From: Dolichospermum sp. ST_sed8
Lineage (GTDB): Bacteria; Cyanobacteriota; Cyanobacteriia; Cyanobacteriales; Nostocaceae
Length of the DNA stretch: 64,000 bases
NCBI GenBank assembly: GCA_028658405.1
Contig: JAKOGY010000002.1
Coordinates: 1-64,000 of the forward strand
Reading direction: 5' to 3'
The notes beneath the pieces are model-generated. The model made no database searches. It saw nothing but the letters and a program-made list of their open reading frames with translations, and was not told the DNA's origin. The position numbers and the translations under genes were made by a program. How positions within the stretch are numbered: position 1 is the first letter of the stretch; every line of letters starts with the position of its first letter. Below are positions 48,924-58,423 of this stretch, in pieces.

Positions 48924-51900
48924 ATGTGGGAAGAAACCGGGAAAACCATTGCGTTTGTAGATGCAAATGTTTTTGATGCCAAAACTATTTTATCAGGACT
49001 AGAAGCCGATATCAAAGTTCTTCTTAATCCTGGGCGAGATGGTATCGCTCAAATTACCGAAACCTTGGCACATTATCAAAATTTGTCAAGTATTGATATT
49101 ATTTCTCATGGAAATGTTGCTCAGATACAATTAGGAAATAGTGTTCTTAGTGCCAACTCCCTCCAGCTATATACCCACGACCTGCAACAGTGGCAAGCAT
49201 CCCTGAATCCTGATGCGGATATTCTGTTTTATGGTTGTAATATTGCGGCAGGTGACTTGGGACAAGTTTTCGTTCAAGATATAAGCACCTTAACGGGAGC
49301 AGATATTGCAGCTTCTACAGATCTGACGGGTAATTCTGCCCAAGGTGGCAACTGGAATCTAGAATATGCCACAGGCAGTATTGAGACTGCGACCTCCTTT
49401 ACAGATTCACTGACGAACTCCTACCAGGGTGTATTGGCAACTCTTTTCACCACGCAAACCCCAGCCCTAACCAACGCAACAGACGGCTCTGGTAGCGCAG
49501 GTGACTATGAACTAGGGATGGAGTTCCGAAGTGCTAAAGCTGGACAAATTTCCGCCATTCGCTACTATAAAGCCACCAGTGAGACAGGTTCCCATACAGG
49601 ACGCATCTGGTCTTCTACGGGAACTTTGTTAGCCAGCGTTACCTTTGCTAACGAAACCTCTTCGGGTTGGCAAGAACAGACATTAGTAACACCATTAACC
49701 ATCGCTGCCAATATAACTTATATTGTTTCTGTTAATACCAATCAGTATTACGCGAATACAAATAATGGAATTGCTACAACTATTACCAATGGCGACCTGA
49801 GCGCAGTCGCCGATGGCAGTAATGGCGTATATAACACTACTCCTGGTAATTTCCCCACTCAATCGTACCAAAACTCCAACTATTTCCGCGATATTGTCTT
49901 TACTGCCAATTCAACCGCTAATAATCAAGCTGGCACCATTAGCATTAGTGGCACAGCAACCCAAAACCAAACCCTAACTGCAAACGTTGCTGATGCCGAT
50001 GGGTTAACCGGAGTCACCATTGCCTATCAGTGGCAGCAGTTGGCAAATAGTATCTGGAGCAATATTGCCGGCGCAACTAGCAAAACGTTCAATCTGGGAC
50101 AAGCTCAGGTAAATAAGCAAGTACGGGTGCAAGCAACCTACACCGATGTCTTGGGCAGCAGCGAAAATCCCATTAGTTCTGCCACCTCTGCTATAGTCAA
50201 CGTCAATGACACAGGTACAGTCATCCTCAAGGGCAGTGCAACAGTTGGAGCTACTCTAGAGGAAACGGTTCTTGATGCCGATGGGCTAACTGGAGTCTCT
50301 ATTGCCTATCAGTGGCAGCAGTTGACAAATAGTATCTGGAGCAGTGTTGCTGGAGCAGTATCAAAATCACTGACACTAACCACGGCTCTGTTAGGACAAC
50401 AGGTGCGCGTGTTGGCAAGCTATATTGATACCTTGGGTAGCAGCGAAAATGTTGCTAGTGCAGAGGTGACAGTCGCGGCTCAAAATGCCATCGTCCTGGA
50501 AAACCAAAAGACAGGAACAACCGCTTGGCAAATTTCCAGCACTAACCAGGCAACCAATCAGATTGTTGGTTATGGCGATGCGACAAGCATCAATAAGGGA
50601 GAAGCTATTAATTTGAAAGTCTCCCTTGCCCAAGCTGGACAGTACCGGATTGATGTGTATCGGTTGGGTTACTATGGTGGCACTGGTGGTCGGCTTGTCA
50701 CCAGTATTACTGGACTTAATGGTGTGGTGCAAGCAGGTCCGACTACTGATCCAAACACTAGATTAGTTGAATACAAATGGAATACCTCTTACACTTTGCA
50801 AACTGGTAGTGACTGGACAACTGGGCTTTATTTTGCTAAGTTAACTGATATTAGAACGGGTAGACAGAATTATATCCAGTTTGTGTTACGTGACGATAAT
50901 CGTCCGGCTGATATTGGTTTTCAGGATGCCATTACCACTGCCGCAGCTTATAACAACTACGGTGGTTACAGCGTCTATGACTTCAATAGTGTGGGTGGAC
51001 AACGCGCTTACCAGGTATCCTTTGACAGACCATTTCAGTACAACACTTCTAGTGCTTCAGAACAGTTCAACAACACCTTGACCTGGGAATATAACATGAC
51101 GCGCTGGCTGGAATCCCAGGGGTATGATGTCTCTTACTACACCAATATAGATGCAAGTATCAATCCCTTACAGTTATATTCTCAGAAGACATTCTTATCG
51201 GTAGGTCACGATGAGTATTGGTCAATGGAACAGCGCAATAACGTTGAACAAGCCAGAGACAATGGCACCAACTTGGCATTCTTCTCAGCAAATACTGCCT
51301 ATTGGCAAGTCCGGTTTGAGCCATCCACTAGCGGACAAGCTAACCGCGTGATGACCGTCTATAAGGATACTTCTGGGATTGGTACTGGTGCGGCACTCGA
51401 CCCCATTACCCAAACTAACCCTGCGGCTGCCACCACGCTGTTCCGTAGCCCTGAAGTCAATCGCCCTGAAAATGCCTTGTTGGGCGTAGCATACATCGGG
51501 GATTGGGGTTCTAATAATGTTTACAACGGTTTTGATTATGTGATCAGCAATGCTGCTGATCCTTACTATGCCAATACTGGACTTCAAAATGGGGATAAAC
51601 TTATAGGCTTGGTGGGTTATGAGTGGGATGCATTGCTGAATAACGGCCTTACCCCAGCAGGATTAGTTGTGTTATCGCAATCGCCGGTACAATCTCAAGG
51701 CTTGCTGCCACCTCTTCCTCCAGGAACTAGTACGACGATATCAAATGCTGTGCGTTATACGGCAGCCAGTGGTGCAAAAGTTTTCTCGACTGGCTCTGTT
51801 CAGTGGGTGTGGGGTTTAGATAGCGATAGGGTTACGAATCCTCGCGTTGATCCACGCGCCCAGCAAATTGCGGTCAATGTCTTCAAAGATATGGGAGCCA

Positions 51901-51935
51901 AGCCACAAACTCCGCGTGCTGGTATCGTTGTTTGA
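48924..51935 (+). CDS. DUF4347-DUF4082-dimethylformamidase-like surface protein
   Basis: The 1003-residue protein has four parts. (1) DUF4347 at about 1-165, a cyanobacterial adhesin-type module with IDIISHGN (His62) and ILFYGCNIAAG (Cys105), a His-Cys arrangement like clan CD peptidases. (2) A DUF4082-like beta domain at about 172-330 (ELGMEFRSAKAGQISAIRYY). (3) Two Ig-like repeats of about 90 residues, each with DADGLTGV and IAYQWQQL (about 340-515). (4) A C-terminal domain like N,N-dimethylformamidase large subunit (about 520-1003: YRIDVYRLGYYGGTGGRLV, LSVGHDEYWSMEQRNNVEQA). There is no Sec signal; export by a type I system is plausible. It sits inside the glycan cluster. Base composition is richer in GC than the neighbours. 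Confidence 0.85.
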   Translation: MWEETGKTIAFVDANVFDAKTILSGLEADIKVLLNPGRDGIAQITETLAHYQNLSSIDIISHGNVAQIQLGNSVLSANSLQLYTHDLQQWQASLNPDADILFYGCNIAAGDLGQVFVQDISTLTGADIAASTDLTGNSAQGGNWNLEYATGSIETATSFTDSLTNSYQGVLATLFTTQTPALTNATDGSGSAGDYELGMEFRSAKAGQISAIRYYKATSETGSHTGRIWSSTGTLLASVTFANETSSGWQEQTLVTPLTIAANITYIVSVNTNQYYANTNNGIATTITNGDLSAVADGSNGVYNTTPGNFPTQSYQNSNYFRDIVFTANSTANNQAGTISISGTATQNQTLTANVADADGLTGVTIAYQWQQLANSIWSNIAGATSKTFNLGQAQVNKQVRVQATYTDVLGSSENPISSATSAIVNVNDTGTVILKGSATVGATLEETVLDADGLTGVSIAYQWQQLTNSIWSSVAGAVSKSLTLTTALLGQQVRVLASYIDTLGSSENVASAEVTVAAQNAIVLENQKTGTTAWQISSTNQATNQIVGYGDATSINKGEAINLKVSLAQAGQYRIDVYRLGYYGGTGGRLVTSITGLNGVVQAGPTTDPNTRLVEYKWNTSYTLQTGSDWTTGLYFAKLTDIRTGRQNYIQFVLRDDNRPADIGFQDAITTAAAYNNYGGYSVYDFNSVGGQRAYQVSFDRPFQYNTSSASEQFNNTLTWEYNMTRWLESQGYDVSYYTNIDASINPLQLYSQKTFLSVGHDEYWSMEQRNNVEQARDNGTNLAFFSANTAYWQVRFEPSTSGQANRVMTVYKDTSGIGTGAALDPITQTNPAAATTLFRSPEVNRPENALLGVAYIGDWGSNNVYNGFDYVISNAADPYYANTGLQNGDKLIGLVGYEWDALLNNGLTPAGLVVLSQSPVQSQGLLPPLPPGTSTTISNAVRYTAASGAKVFSTGSVQWVWGLDSDRVTNPRVDPRAQQIAVNVFKDMGAKPQTPRAGIVV

Positions 51936-51943
51936 TCATCAAG

Positions 51944-51996
51944 AAGATGGGAGATCACCTATCTAGAATATTCTCCCATTTGCTATCTTCATTTTA
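51944..51996 (+). terminator. Stem-loop with T-rich tail after the DUF4347 gene
   Basis: GATGGGAGA and TCTCCCATTTGC form the main stem, flanked by weaker pairing of AAGA/TCTT, and are followed by ATTTTAATTTTTAATT. This is a reasonable Rho-independent terminator. Confidence 0.6.
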
Positions 51997-52058
51997 ATTT
52001 TTAATTAGGATTCTTTTTGCCCAAACTGAGTCGAATTTAGTCAAAAAATGATAAAAAT

Positions 52059-53774
52059 ATGCACAATATGTTAACTAATGATCTGTTAAGGTGCTGGAGA
52101 GAAGAGGAAAATCGCCTGATTCCACAAAACTTTGAGGTATTCCAGAGCCTGATTGCACAGGCGAAAGACTTTGAGCAGTGCGGCAAATATGACATGGCAG
52201 CTATTTATGGAGATATGGCAGCCGAATATGCATCGTTCATGAAACATTGCGGTATTTTTACCAGTCTAGAGCTGGAACATCTTTTCCTGACAATAGGACT
52301 AAAGGCTTTAAAAAGTAGTCGTTATCCCATTAAGAGCAGCCCGTTAAATGGAATGCCAAAGAACATACTTCATGTTGTTTCTGGTGTATGGAGTATTGGT
52401 GGACATGGCAGGTTGCTTTGGCGCTGGATTCAGCAGGATGATGAGCGATCACACTCGGTTGTGTTAATCCAACAAGCAGTAGCTGATACCCCTAAAGTGT
52501 TGCAAGATGCCGTATTTAACAGTCATGGCAAAATGTATGCACTCAACGAAACAATCGGCAGTTTTATTGCCCGATCTCAGCAACTACGTGAAATTGCTGC
52601 ATCCTTTGATATGGTTGTTTTACATACAATATTCGACTCTAGCATCCCTGCTATTGCATTTGCAAATAAAGGGCAATCTCCACCGGTTATTTATGTGAAT
52701 CATGCTGATGAGCGCTTTTGGGTGGGAGTCGGCATCAGTGATGTAGTGGCTAATCTTCGTGAATCTGGGATGCGCCTATCACAAGAGCGTAGAGGCATTG
52801 AAGAGAAACGAAATGAAATTCTGCCGATAGTTTTGAGTCCAACTTTAAGAACGCTTTCTCGAACAGAGGCCAAGAGAGAACTTGGCTTTGCTGAAGACAG
52901 CATTATAGTTCTTTCCATTGCCAGGGCAGTTAAGTATAAAAATTCCCATGGTATCAGCTTTGCCGATGCCCATGTTCCATTTCTCAAACAACACAATATG
53001 GCGACTTTAATTGTCATTGGACCAGGTGATAGTGAAGACTGGTCATCGGCAATTGCACAAACACAGGGAAGGATTAAAGTGCTTGGACACACACAACACA
53101 CGTCCGTCTTTTACCAAGCCGCTGATATTTACGTTGACTCCTTTCCCTTTGTCTCAAACACATCTCTATTGGAAGCTGGAAGTTATGGTATTCCTTTAGT
53201 CAGTCGCTACCCATTCTCTTCCGATGGCTGTGCAATCTTTGGTGCTGATATGCCCGGACTGACTGATAACTTAATTCGTGTGCAGGATCTTGAAGAGTAC
53301 ACAATCGTTTTGTCGCGTTTGGCTGAAGATAAGGAATTCAGGCTATGTCTTGGTGAAAAGACTAGAAAGAAGATTGAGGAGACACATTTAGGAATCAACT
53401 GGAAGCGATCCTTAGAAAACTTATATCTCCGGACTACTAATCTTCCTCGTGTAACTTTAACCTCAGAATTAAAAGATCAAATATTCCTTGATGAACCTGA
53501 TATTTTCTTAGAAAAAGTATTTCCCTTTACCTTTGATCATGACAAATTGATTCTGGATCGAGTGAGATCGATGCCATTCTCAGAAAGGTTTTCTATTTGG
53601 TTAAAACAGATAAAAAAGGGAAACTTTGGTCGAATAGGTAATGTTGGCTTCTTATTGCCCGAATGGCTCTATAGATATTTACTGAAATTGGCAAAATTAC
53701 AAAAGAAGGGAACAGGGAACAGGGAACACTTCGACAAGCTCAGTGCATCGCAGGGAACAGGCAAGAAACTTTAG
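52059..53774 (+). CDS. Glycosyltransferase (group 1-like), C-terminus extended by a repeat
   Basis: The 571-residue protein has an N-terminal helical segment (AKDFEQCGKYDMAAIYGDMA) and a two-domain glycosyltransferase fold: NILHVVSGVWSIGGHGRLLW, VIYVNHADERFWVG, IVLSIARAVKYKNSHG, and a donor-binding region with YQAADIYVDSFPFVSNTSLL and EAGSYGIPLVSRYPF. The sugar and acceptor are unknown. The last 30 residues (QKKGTGNREHFDKLSASQGT...) are translated from a family D repeat, so the original C-terminus is lost. Confidence 0.85.
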   Translation: MHNMLTNDLLRCWREEENRLIPQNFEVFQSLIAQAKDFEQCGKYDMAAIYGDMAAEYASFMKHCGIFTSLELEHLFLTIGLKALKSSRYPIKSSPLNGMPKNILHVVSGVWSIGGHGRLLWRWIQQDDERSHSVVLIQQAVADTPKVLQDAVFNSHGKMYALNETIGSFIARSQQLREIAASFDMVVLHTIFDSSIPAIAFANKGQSPPVIYVNHADERFWVGVGISDVVANLRESGMRLSQERRGIEEKRNEILPIVLSPTLRTLSRTEAKRELGFAEDSIIVLSIARAVKYKNSHGISFADAHVPFLKQHNMATLIVIGPGDSEDWSSAIAQTQGRIKVLGHTQHTSVFYQAADIYVDSFPFVSNTSLLEAGSYGIPLVSRYPFSSDGCAIFGADMPGLTDNLIRVQDLEEYTIVLSRLAEDKEFRLCLGEKTRKKIEETHLGINWKRSLENLYLRTTNLPRVTLTSELKDQIFLDEPDIFLEKVFPFTFDHDKLILDRVRSMPFSERFSIWLKQIKKGNFGRIGNVGFLLPEWLYRYLLKLAKLQKKGTGNREHFDKLSASQGTGKKL

Positions 53775-53985
53775 TTCTGAGTTTAAAGCTCAGTCAAAAA
53801 AAAGATGTTTTTACAAGATGCGTAGCCCGAAAAAAAACAGTGTCATTATTTCAATCTCATGTTTTTAAACATGAGTTTTTCCTGTTCCCTGCGATGCACT
53901 GAGCGTTCGACTGAGCTCACGCCGAAGTCTTGTCGATAGCGAAGCGTGGCGTTAGCCATAGTGTTGCCCGTTCCCTGTTCCCTCT
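53703..53985. repeat. Dispersed repeat, family D, copy 2
   Basis: Same body as 42569-42751, with additional CTTCGACAAGCTCAGTGCAT and GACTGAGCTCACGCCGAAGT segments. It overlaps the 3' end of the glycosyltransferase gene by about 70 bases. Confidence 0.9.
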
Positions 53986-54140
53986 GAATCCCTAATTTTA
54001 GCTGATGGGCAATTATTGATTAGAGATTCTTCTACTAGGGGCAAACACATAATTCTGCATCATCAAGGTGTCCGATACATAAACTGTTCAGATTACATTC
54101 CCAAATAACAAACTAATTAATTTTGTCTGACTACTTCTTT

Positions 54141-55208
54141 ATGCATTTACCGCCAATTTATTTTTACATCCCCGCTGACAAGTTACCTACTTGTGGTTTA
54201 CCCCAAAACGCTAGTTCTTTCTGGGAGTGGTTGTCTTCTCACCCTTCTATCTCTCCCATGCAAGGTGGTGGCTGTATTTGGACATTACAAACCTATCTTT
54301 ACCTCAATGACTATGGCTTTCCTTGCAAGCTAGTAGAAACGATGCCTGATGAAGGTATTGTTTTATCTCACCGTGACTTTCTGGATGACTCTATAAAGCC
54401 AGGTTCAAAGTTACTGCTGGTGTGTCTGCGGGCAGATGTAGACAGGCATCCCTACGCGCAACTTCATGTGGTTCAAAATCCCTATCAAGCAATTCCTAGC
54501 CGGTTTATGACACTGTGGGAAAGTCACTTTATTCCCCATTGGCCACAGCCTTCTATTATTCCTCGGAATCCACAACGGGGCAATACCTTTGAAAATGTGA
54601 CTTTTTTAGGAAATGAAGTCAACTTAGTCTCTGAATTTTGCGATCGCTCTTGGTATGATCATCTCCAAGATTTAGGCTTGAAATTTCAGAAGAAGTTGAA
54701 TCATGATGAATGGCATGATTACAGTGATATTGATGTAATTCTAGCCATAAGAAGTTTTGGTCGCCAAAATGATTGGCGAGGAAAACCTGCCTCAAAACTT
54801 TATAACGCATGGCACGCAGGTATACCAGTAATTTTAAGTCATGAATCTGCATTTCAAGCTGAACGAAAAAGCGATCTAGATTACCTGGAGGCAACTTCCC
54901 TAGAGGAGGTTATTTCATCTCTTAAGCAGCTTCGAGATAATAAAGAATTATGCCGTGCAATGGTTGACAATGCTTGGATGCGGGCTAAAGAGACACAACC
55001 AGAAAGAATGGTTGCAAGATGGCAGGATTTTTTGATAAATATTGCAGTTCCAGCTTATAAATCTTGGTGTTCAATGCCAGGTTGGCAACAGCAGATTTTC
55101 TTTAATACACGACAATTATTTATTGAATTTCGTCCAGGTTATTACTTTTTCAAATCACAACTCCACCTGAGCAAAAAATATAAAGTTAGTAAAGATATGA
55201 AAATATAG
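54141..55208 (+). CDS. Putative glycosyltransferase, unknown type
   Basis: The 355-residue protein has a C-terminal region like GT4-type donor domains: DVILAIRSFGRQNDWRGKPA, SKLYNAWHAGIPVILSHESA, LDYLEATSLEEVISSLKQLR. Its N-terminal half (PPIYFYIPADKLPTCGLPQN, MQGGGCIWTLQTYLYLNDYG) is not familiar. ATG 54141 is chosen; a TTG at 54123 would add six residues. It lies in the cluster between repeat family D copy 2 and the ABC exporter. Confidence 0.75.
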   Translation: MHLPPIYFYIPADKLPTCGLPQNASSFWEWLSSHPSISPMQGGGCIWTLQTYLYLNDYGFPCKLVETMPDEGIVLSHRDFLDDSIKPGSKLLLVCLRADVDRHPYAQLHVVQNPYQAIPSRFMTLWESHFIPHWPQPSIIPRNPQRGNTFENVTFLGNEVNLVSEFCDRSWYDHLQDLGLKFQKKLNHDEWHDYSDIDVILAIRSFGRQNDWRGKPASKLYNAWHAGIPVILSHESAFQAERKSDLDYLEATSLEEVISSLKQLRDNKELCRAMVDNAWMRAKETQPERMVARWQDFLINIAVPAYKSWCSMPGWQQQIFFNTRQLFIEFRPGYYFFKSQLHLSKKYKVSKDMKI

Positions 55209-55305
55209 TAAGCACCTACGAAGCCCAGAAAAATATTAAGAATGGAAAACTCTAAGACATAGATATCCCTCTTCATAAATCCAACTTATCTGAAATTAAG
55301 CACTA

Positions 55306-57093
55306 ATGACTCATTTTCTACCCAAACTTTTATATATTACAAAAGGCAATCATAAGTCGCTTGCAAAGATGCTTTGTTTATTCATTCTGATTTCCAGCTT
55401 GGAAGTTTTTGGAACTGGAATGATTAGTCCCTTCATTGCGATCGCTATCAGCCCAAATGCGATCAAAAATACTTCCTGGTTAAATTTAATTTATAACCAG
55501 ATGAATTTTCACTCTGAACAGCAATTTTTGATTTTCATAGGATTGGTAGTTATTATTGCTTTTTATCTGAAATCATTTTTAGCTTTTAATGCTCAAAAAA
55601 CAGTCTTCAGATTTAGCTATGGTTTAAAAGGAGAACTATCTTGTAAACTCCTAAAAGCATATATTGAAGCTCCCTATAGCTACCATCTCCGAATTAATTC
55701 AGCAACACTTGTTCAAAATATCATCAACACAACGGATGGAGTCTGTGTTGGTATATTATCTACGTTTTTGACATTTATCTCTAATAGTGTAATTGTCCTA
55801 GCATTAATACTACTTTTGATCAAAACCAATGCGATCGCCTTGATTCTCATTGCTGTCCTGCTACTTATTTCTTTTGGGTTGTTGCATCCAATGAAAGATC
55901 GTTTAGCTCGTTGGAGTAAAGATGGGTTTCATGCTTATGGCGAAATCATTCGGATCACAAATCATGGATTAGGGGGCTTAAAAGAAACTCGTATCATTGG
56001 TTGCGAATCTTATTTTGAAAATCAGATGGAGGAGCAGTCAGGAATTTACGCCCAAGCTACTACTTTAGCTTCAGCTTATGGTAATCTTCCCCGCTTTGTG
56101 ATTGAGCCATTAATGATGAGCTTCTTGATTGGCTTTACATTTTTATTTATCACCTTAAATCAAAATAAGACACAAAATCTGACTGGGGTTTTAGGAATTT
56201 TTGCCCTCGCTTCAGTCCGTCTGCTGCCGGCGGTTGGAAATTTAATTTCTGGTATTAATGTGATTAGAGGTAACAGTTATTCTCTTGACAGATTATTCTT
56301 TGATCTGAAAGAGTTAGAAAAAGAAAATCTGATAACTGACTCGGCTCTTCATGATCACAACTTATTACTAAACCAAAATCAGCAAAAGTTTCAGTTTTTG
56401 GATCAAGTTATTTTAGATCAACTCACCTTTCAATATCCAAACACTACAAAAAATGTACTAGAAGAAATTTCCCTATCTATTCGCAAAGGAGAATCTATTG
56501 GACTAATTGGTAAATCTGGTGCTGGTAAAACAACTTTGGTTGATGTTCTTCTCGGTCTTTTTACCCCTCAATTTGGAGATATCAAGGTTGACGGGGTTTC
56601 AGTTTATAGCAATTTACGTGCTTGGCAAAATATGCTGGGCTATGTTCCCCAGTCAATCTTTTTAATTGATGATACTCTAGAGCGGAATATTGCCTTTGGG
56701 GTTGCCGATCATTTAATTGACCAAAATCGCCTCAAGAAAGCAATTGAAATGGCTCAACTTAGCGAAGTAGTTGAGCAACTTTCAGACGGTGTGAAAACTA
56801 TTGTTGGTGAAAGAGGAGTTCTTTTATCAGGAGGACAGCGCCAAAGAGTTGGAATTGCGCGAGTGCTTTATCACGAAAGAGAAATATTAGTTTTTGATGA
56901 AGCTACTGCTGCTCTAGATACTGAAACAGAACATCTAATTACTCAAGCAACAAAAGTTTTAGCTGGGACTAAAACCATTATTATTATTGCTCATCGCCTT
57001 TCAACAATTGAGCATTGCGATTGTATTTACCAACTTGAACAAGGTCGAATTCTCAAATCCGGTAGTTACCAAGAAGTGATAGTAGGAAGATAA
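55306..57093 (+). CDS. ABC exporter, membrane and ATPase domains fused (PglK/MsbA type)
   Basis: The 595-residue protein has six membrane helices (about 20-320) and a C-terminal ATPase: Walker A GKSGAGKTT, Q-loop YVPQSIFLIDDTLERNIAFG, signature LLSGGQRQRVGIARVLY, Walker B ILVFDEATAALD and IIIIAHRLSTIEHCD. Such half-size exporters flip lipid-linked oligosaccharides (PglK) or export lipids. HepA of the heterocyst polysaccharide pathway has the same architecture. As no Wzx flippase is seen in the window, it is the best candidate to export the local glycan. The gene-level symbol is not assignable. Confidence 0.93.
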   Translation: MTHFLPKLLYITKGNHKSLAKMLCLFILISSLEVFGTGMISPFIAIAISPNAIKNTSWLNLIYNQMNFHSEQQFLIFIGLVVIIAFYLKSFLAFNAQKTVFRFSYGLKGELSCKLLKAYIEAPYSYHLRINSATLVQNIINTTDGVCVGILSTFLTFISNSVIVLALILLLIKTNAIALILIAVLLLISFGLLHPMKDRLARWSKDGFHAYGEIIRITNHGLGGLKETRIIGCESYFENQMEEQSGIYAQATTLASAYGNLPRFVIEPLMMSFLIGFTFLFITLNQNKTQNLTGVLGIFALASVRLLPAVGNLISGINVIRGNSYSLDRLFFDLKELEKENLITDSALHDHNLLLNQNQQKFQFLDQVILDQLTFQYPNTTKNVLEEISLSIRKGESIGLIGKSGAGKTTLVDVLLGLFTPQFGDIKVDGVSVYSNLRAWQNMLGYVPQSIFLIDDTLERNIAFGVADHLIDQNRLKKAIEMAQLSEVVEQLSDGVKTIVGERGVLLSGGQRQRVGIARVLYHEREILVFDEATAALDTETEHLITQATKVLAGTKTIIIIAHRLSTIEHCDCIYQLEQGRILKSGSYQEVIVGR

Positions 57094-57140
57094 AACTTTA
57101 AATTTCGGATAATAGTTATTTAAAAAGGATTGAACAGTCA

Positions 57141-58295
57141 ATGAAAATAGCTTACGTTACTCCTTTTGATTCTAGGAATCTTTGTGATCATAACAACTGG
57201 GCAGGAACCGGTTATTACATTGGTCAGGCACTTAAGAAACAATCTATACCGATTGAATATATTGGACCTTTAGAAGAAAAATTAGCCTTACAAATTGTGA
57301 GTAAATTTAAAAGTCGTTACCATAAATATTTGGGAAAAAACTATATAAAATATATCGAACCATTGATTTCAAGAGACTATGGAAGACAAATTTATCAAAA
57401 GCTGAATAGTATTAAGTCTGATGTTGTCTTAAGTGCAGGAAGTGATTCTATTGCCTATCTTGAATGTAATCAACCGATTGTTTTTTGGGCAGATGCGACT
57501 TTTGCTAATATCATAGATTTTTACCCTGCATATAGTAATCTTTGCCAAGAATCACTCCAAAATGCTCATTTAATTCAGAGTATTAGTCTCCAGAAATCTC
57601 GGTTAGCAATTTACTCTTCTGAATGGGCAGCCCAAACAGCTATTGATTATTATCAAACCGATCCTAAAAAGGTGAAAGTTGTCCCTTTTGGAGCGAATAT
57701 TGAAAGTAATTTTACTCTTGATGCAACTAAAAACTTAGTTGAATCAAGACCAACAAATCAATGCAAATTGCTGTTTTTAGGGGTTGATTGGTTTCGCAAG
57801 GGAGGAGATATTGCTCTGGAGGTAACTAAAAAGTTGAATGCTTCAGGTTTAAATACAGAATTAACAATTATTGGCTGTCAACCTATTACTGAAGATCCCC
57901 TACCTGATTTTGTTAAGCCTTTAGGTTATATTTCTAAATCCACTCCAGAAGGTAAAAACAAAATTTATCAGTTAATCGCCAGTTCACACTTCTTGATATT
58001 ACCTTCCATTGCTGATTGCACACCTATTGTTTTTTGTGAAGCAAATTCACTAGGTGTACCTTGTATTTCTAGAAGAGTTGGTGGAATTCCCACAATTATC
58101 AAAGATGATTTAAATGGAAAACTATTTGATAGAGATAGCGATGCTACTGAATACTGCAAATACATTTCCAATATCTTTACAAATTACACCCAATACAAAA
58201 AATTGGCTCTTTCCGCTTTTAATGAATATGAATCGCGTCTGAATTGGAAAGTGGCTGGTCAAAAAGTGAAAGAATTGCTCATGTCTCTCGGATAA
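57141..58295 (+). CDS. Glycosyltransferase family 4
   Basis: The 384-residue protein is a GT-B retaining glycosyltransferase. The N-terminal domain reads KIAYVTPFDSRNLCDHNNWA and GTGYYIGQALKKQ. The donor domain has CKLLFLGVDWFRKGGDIALE and LIASSHFLILPSIADCTPIV followed by FCEANSLGVPCISRRVGGIP, containing the EX7E-type motif. Substrates are unknown. It lies 47 bases after the exporter gene, probably in the same transcript. Confidence 0.9.
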   Translation: MKIAYVTPFDSRNLCDHNNWAGTGYYIGQALKKQSIPIEYIGPLEEKLALQIVSKFKSRYHKYLGKNYIKYIEPLISRDYGRQIYQKLNSIKSDVVLSAGSDSIAYLECNQPIVFWADATFANIIDFYPAYSNLCQESLQNAHLIQSISLQKSRLAIYSSEWAAQTAIDYYQTDPKKVKVVPFGANIESNFTLDATKNLVESRPTNQCKLLFLGVDWFRKGGDIALEVTKKLNASGLNTELTIIGCQPITEDPLPDFVKPLGYISKSTPEGKNKIYQLIASSHFLILPSIADCTPIVFCEANSLGVPCISRRVGGIPTIIKDDLNGKLFDRDSDATEYCKYISNIFTNYTQYKKLALSAFNEYESRLNWKVAGQKVKELLMSLG

Positions 58296-58423
58296 CATTA
58301 TCAATAATTTAGATATTCTTCAAGTCCCTTTTATGATTCTATCAATAAATTATGAATTGATATCAGAAGTCGGGGTTCTGGGGATAAACGAATGACAAAC
58401 TAGTATTTTAGGAGAATATTCAG

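Noticed and set aside
55306-57093. Assignment of the exporter as hepA of the heterocyst polysaccharide island
   Set aside because: The architecture fits, but the surrounding gene order does not match the Anabaena hep island as I know it, and sequence comparison is needed.
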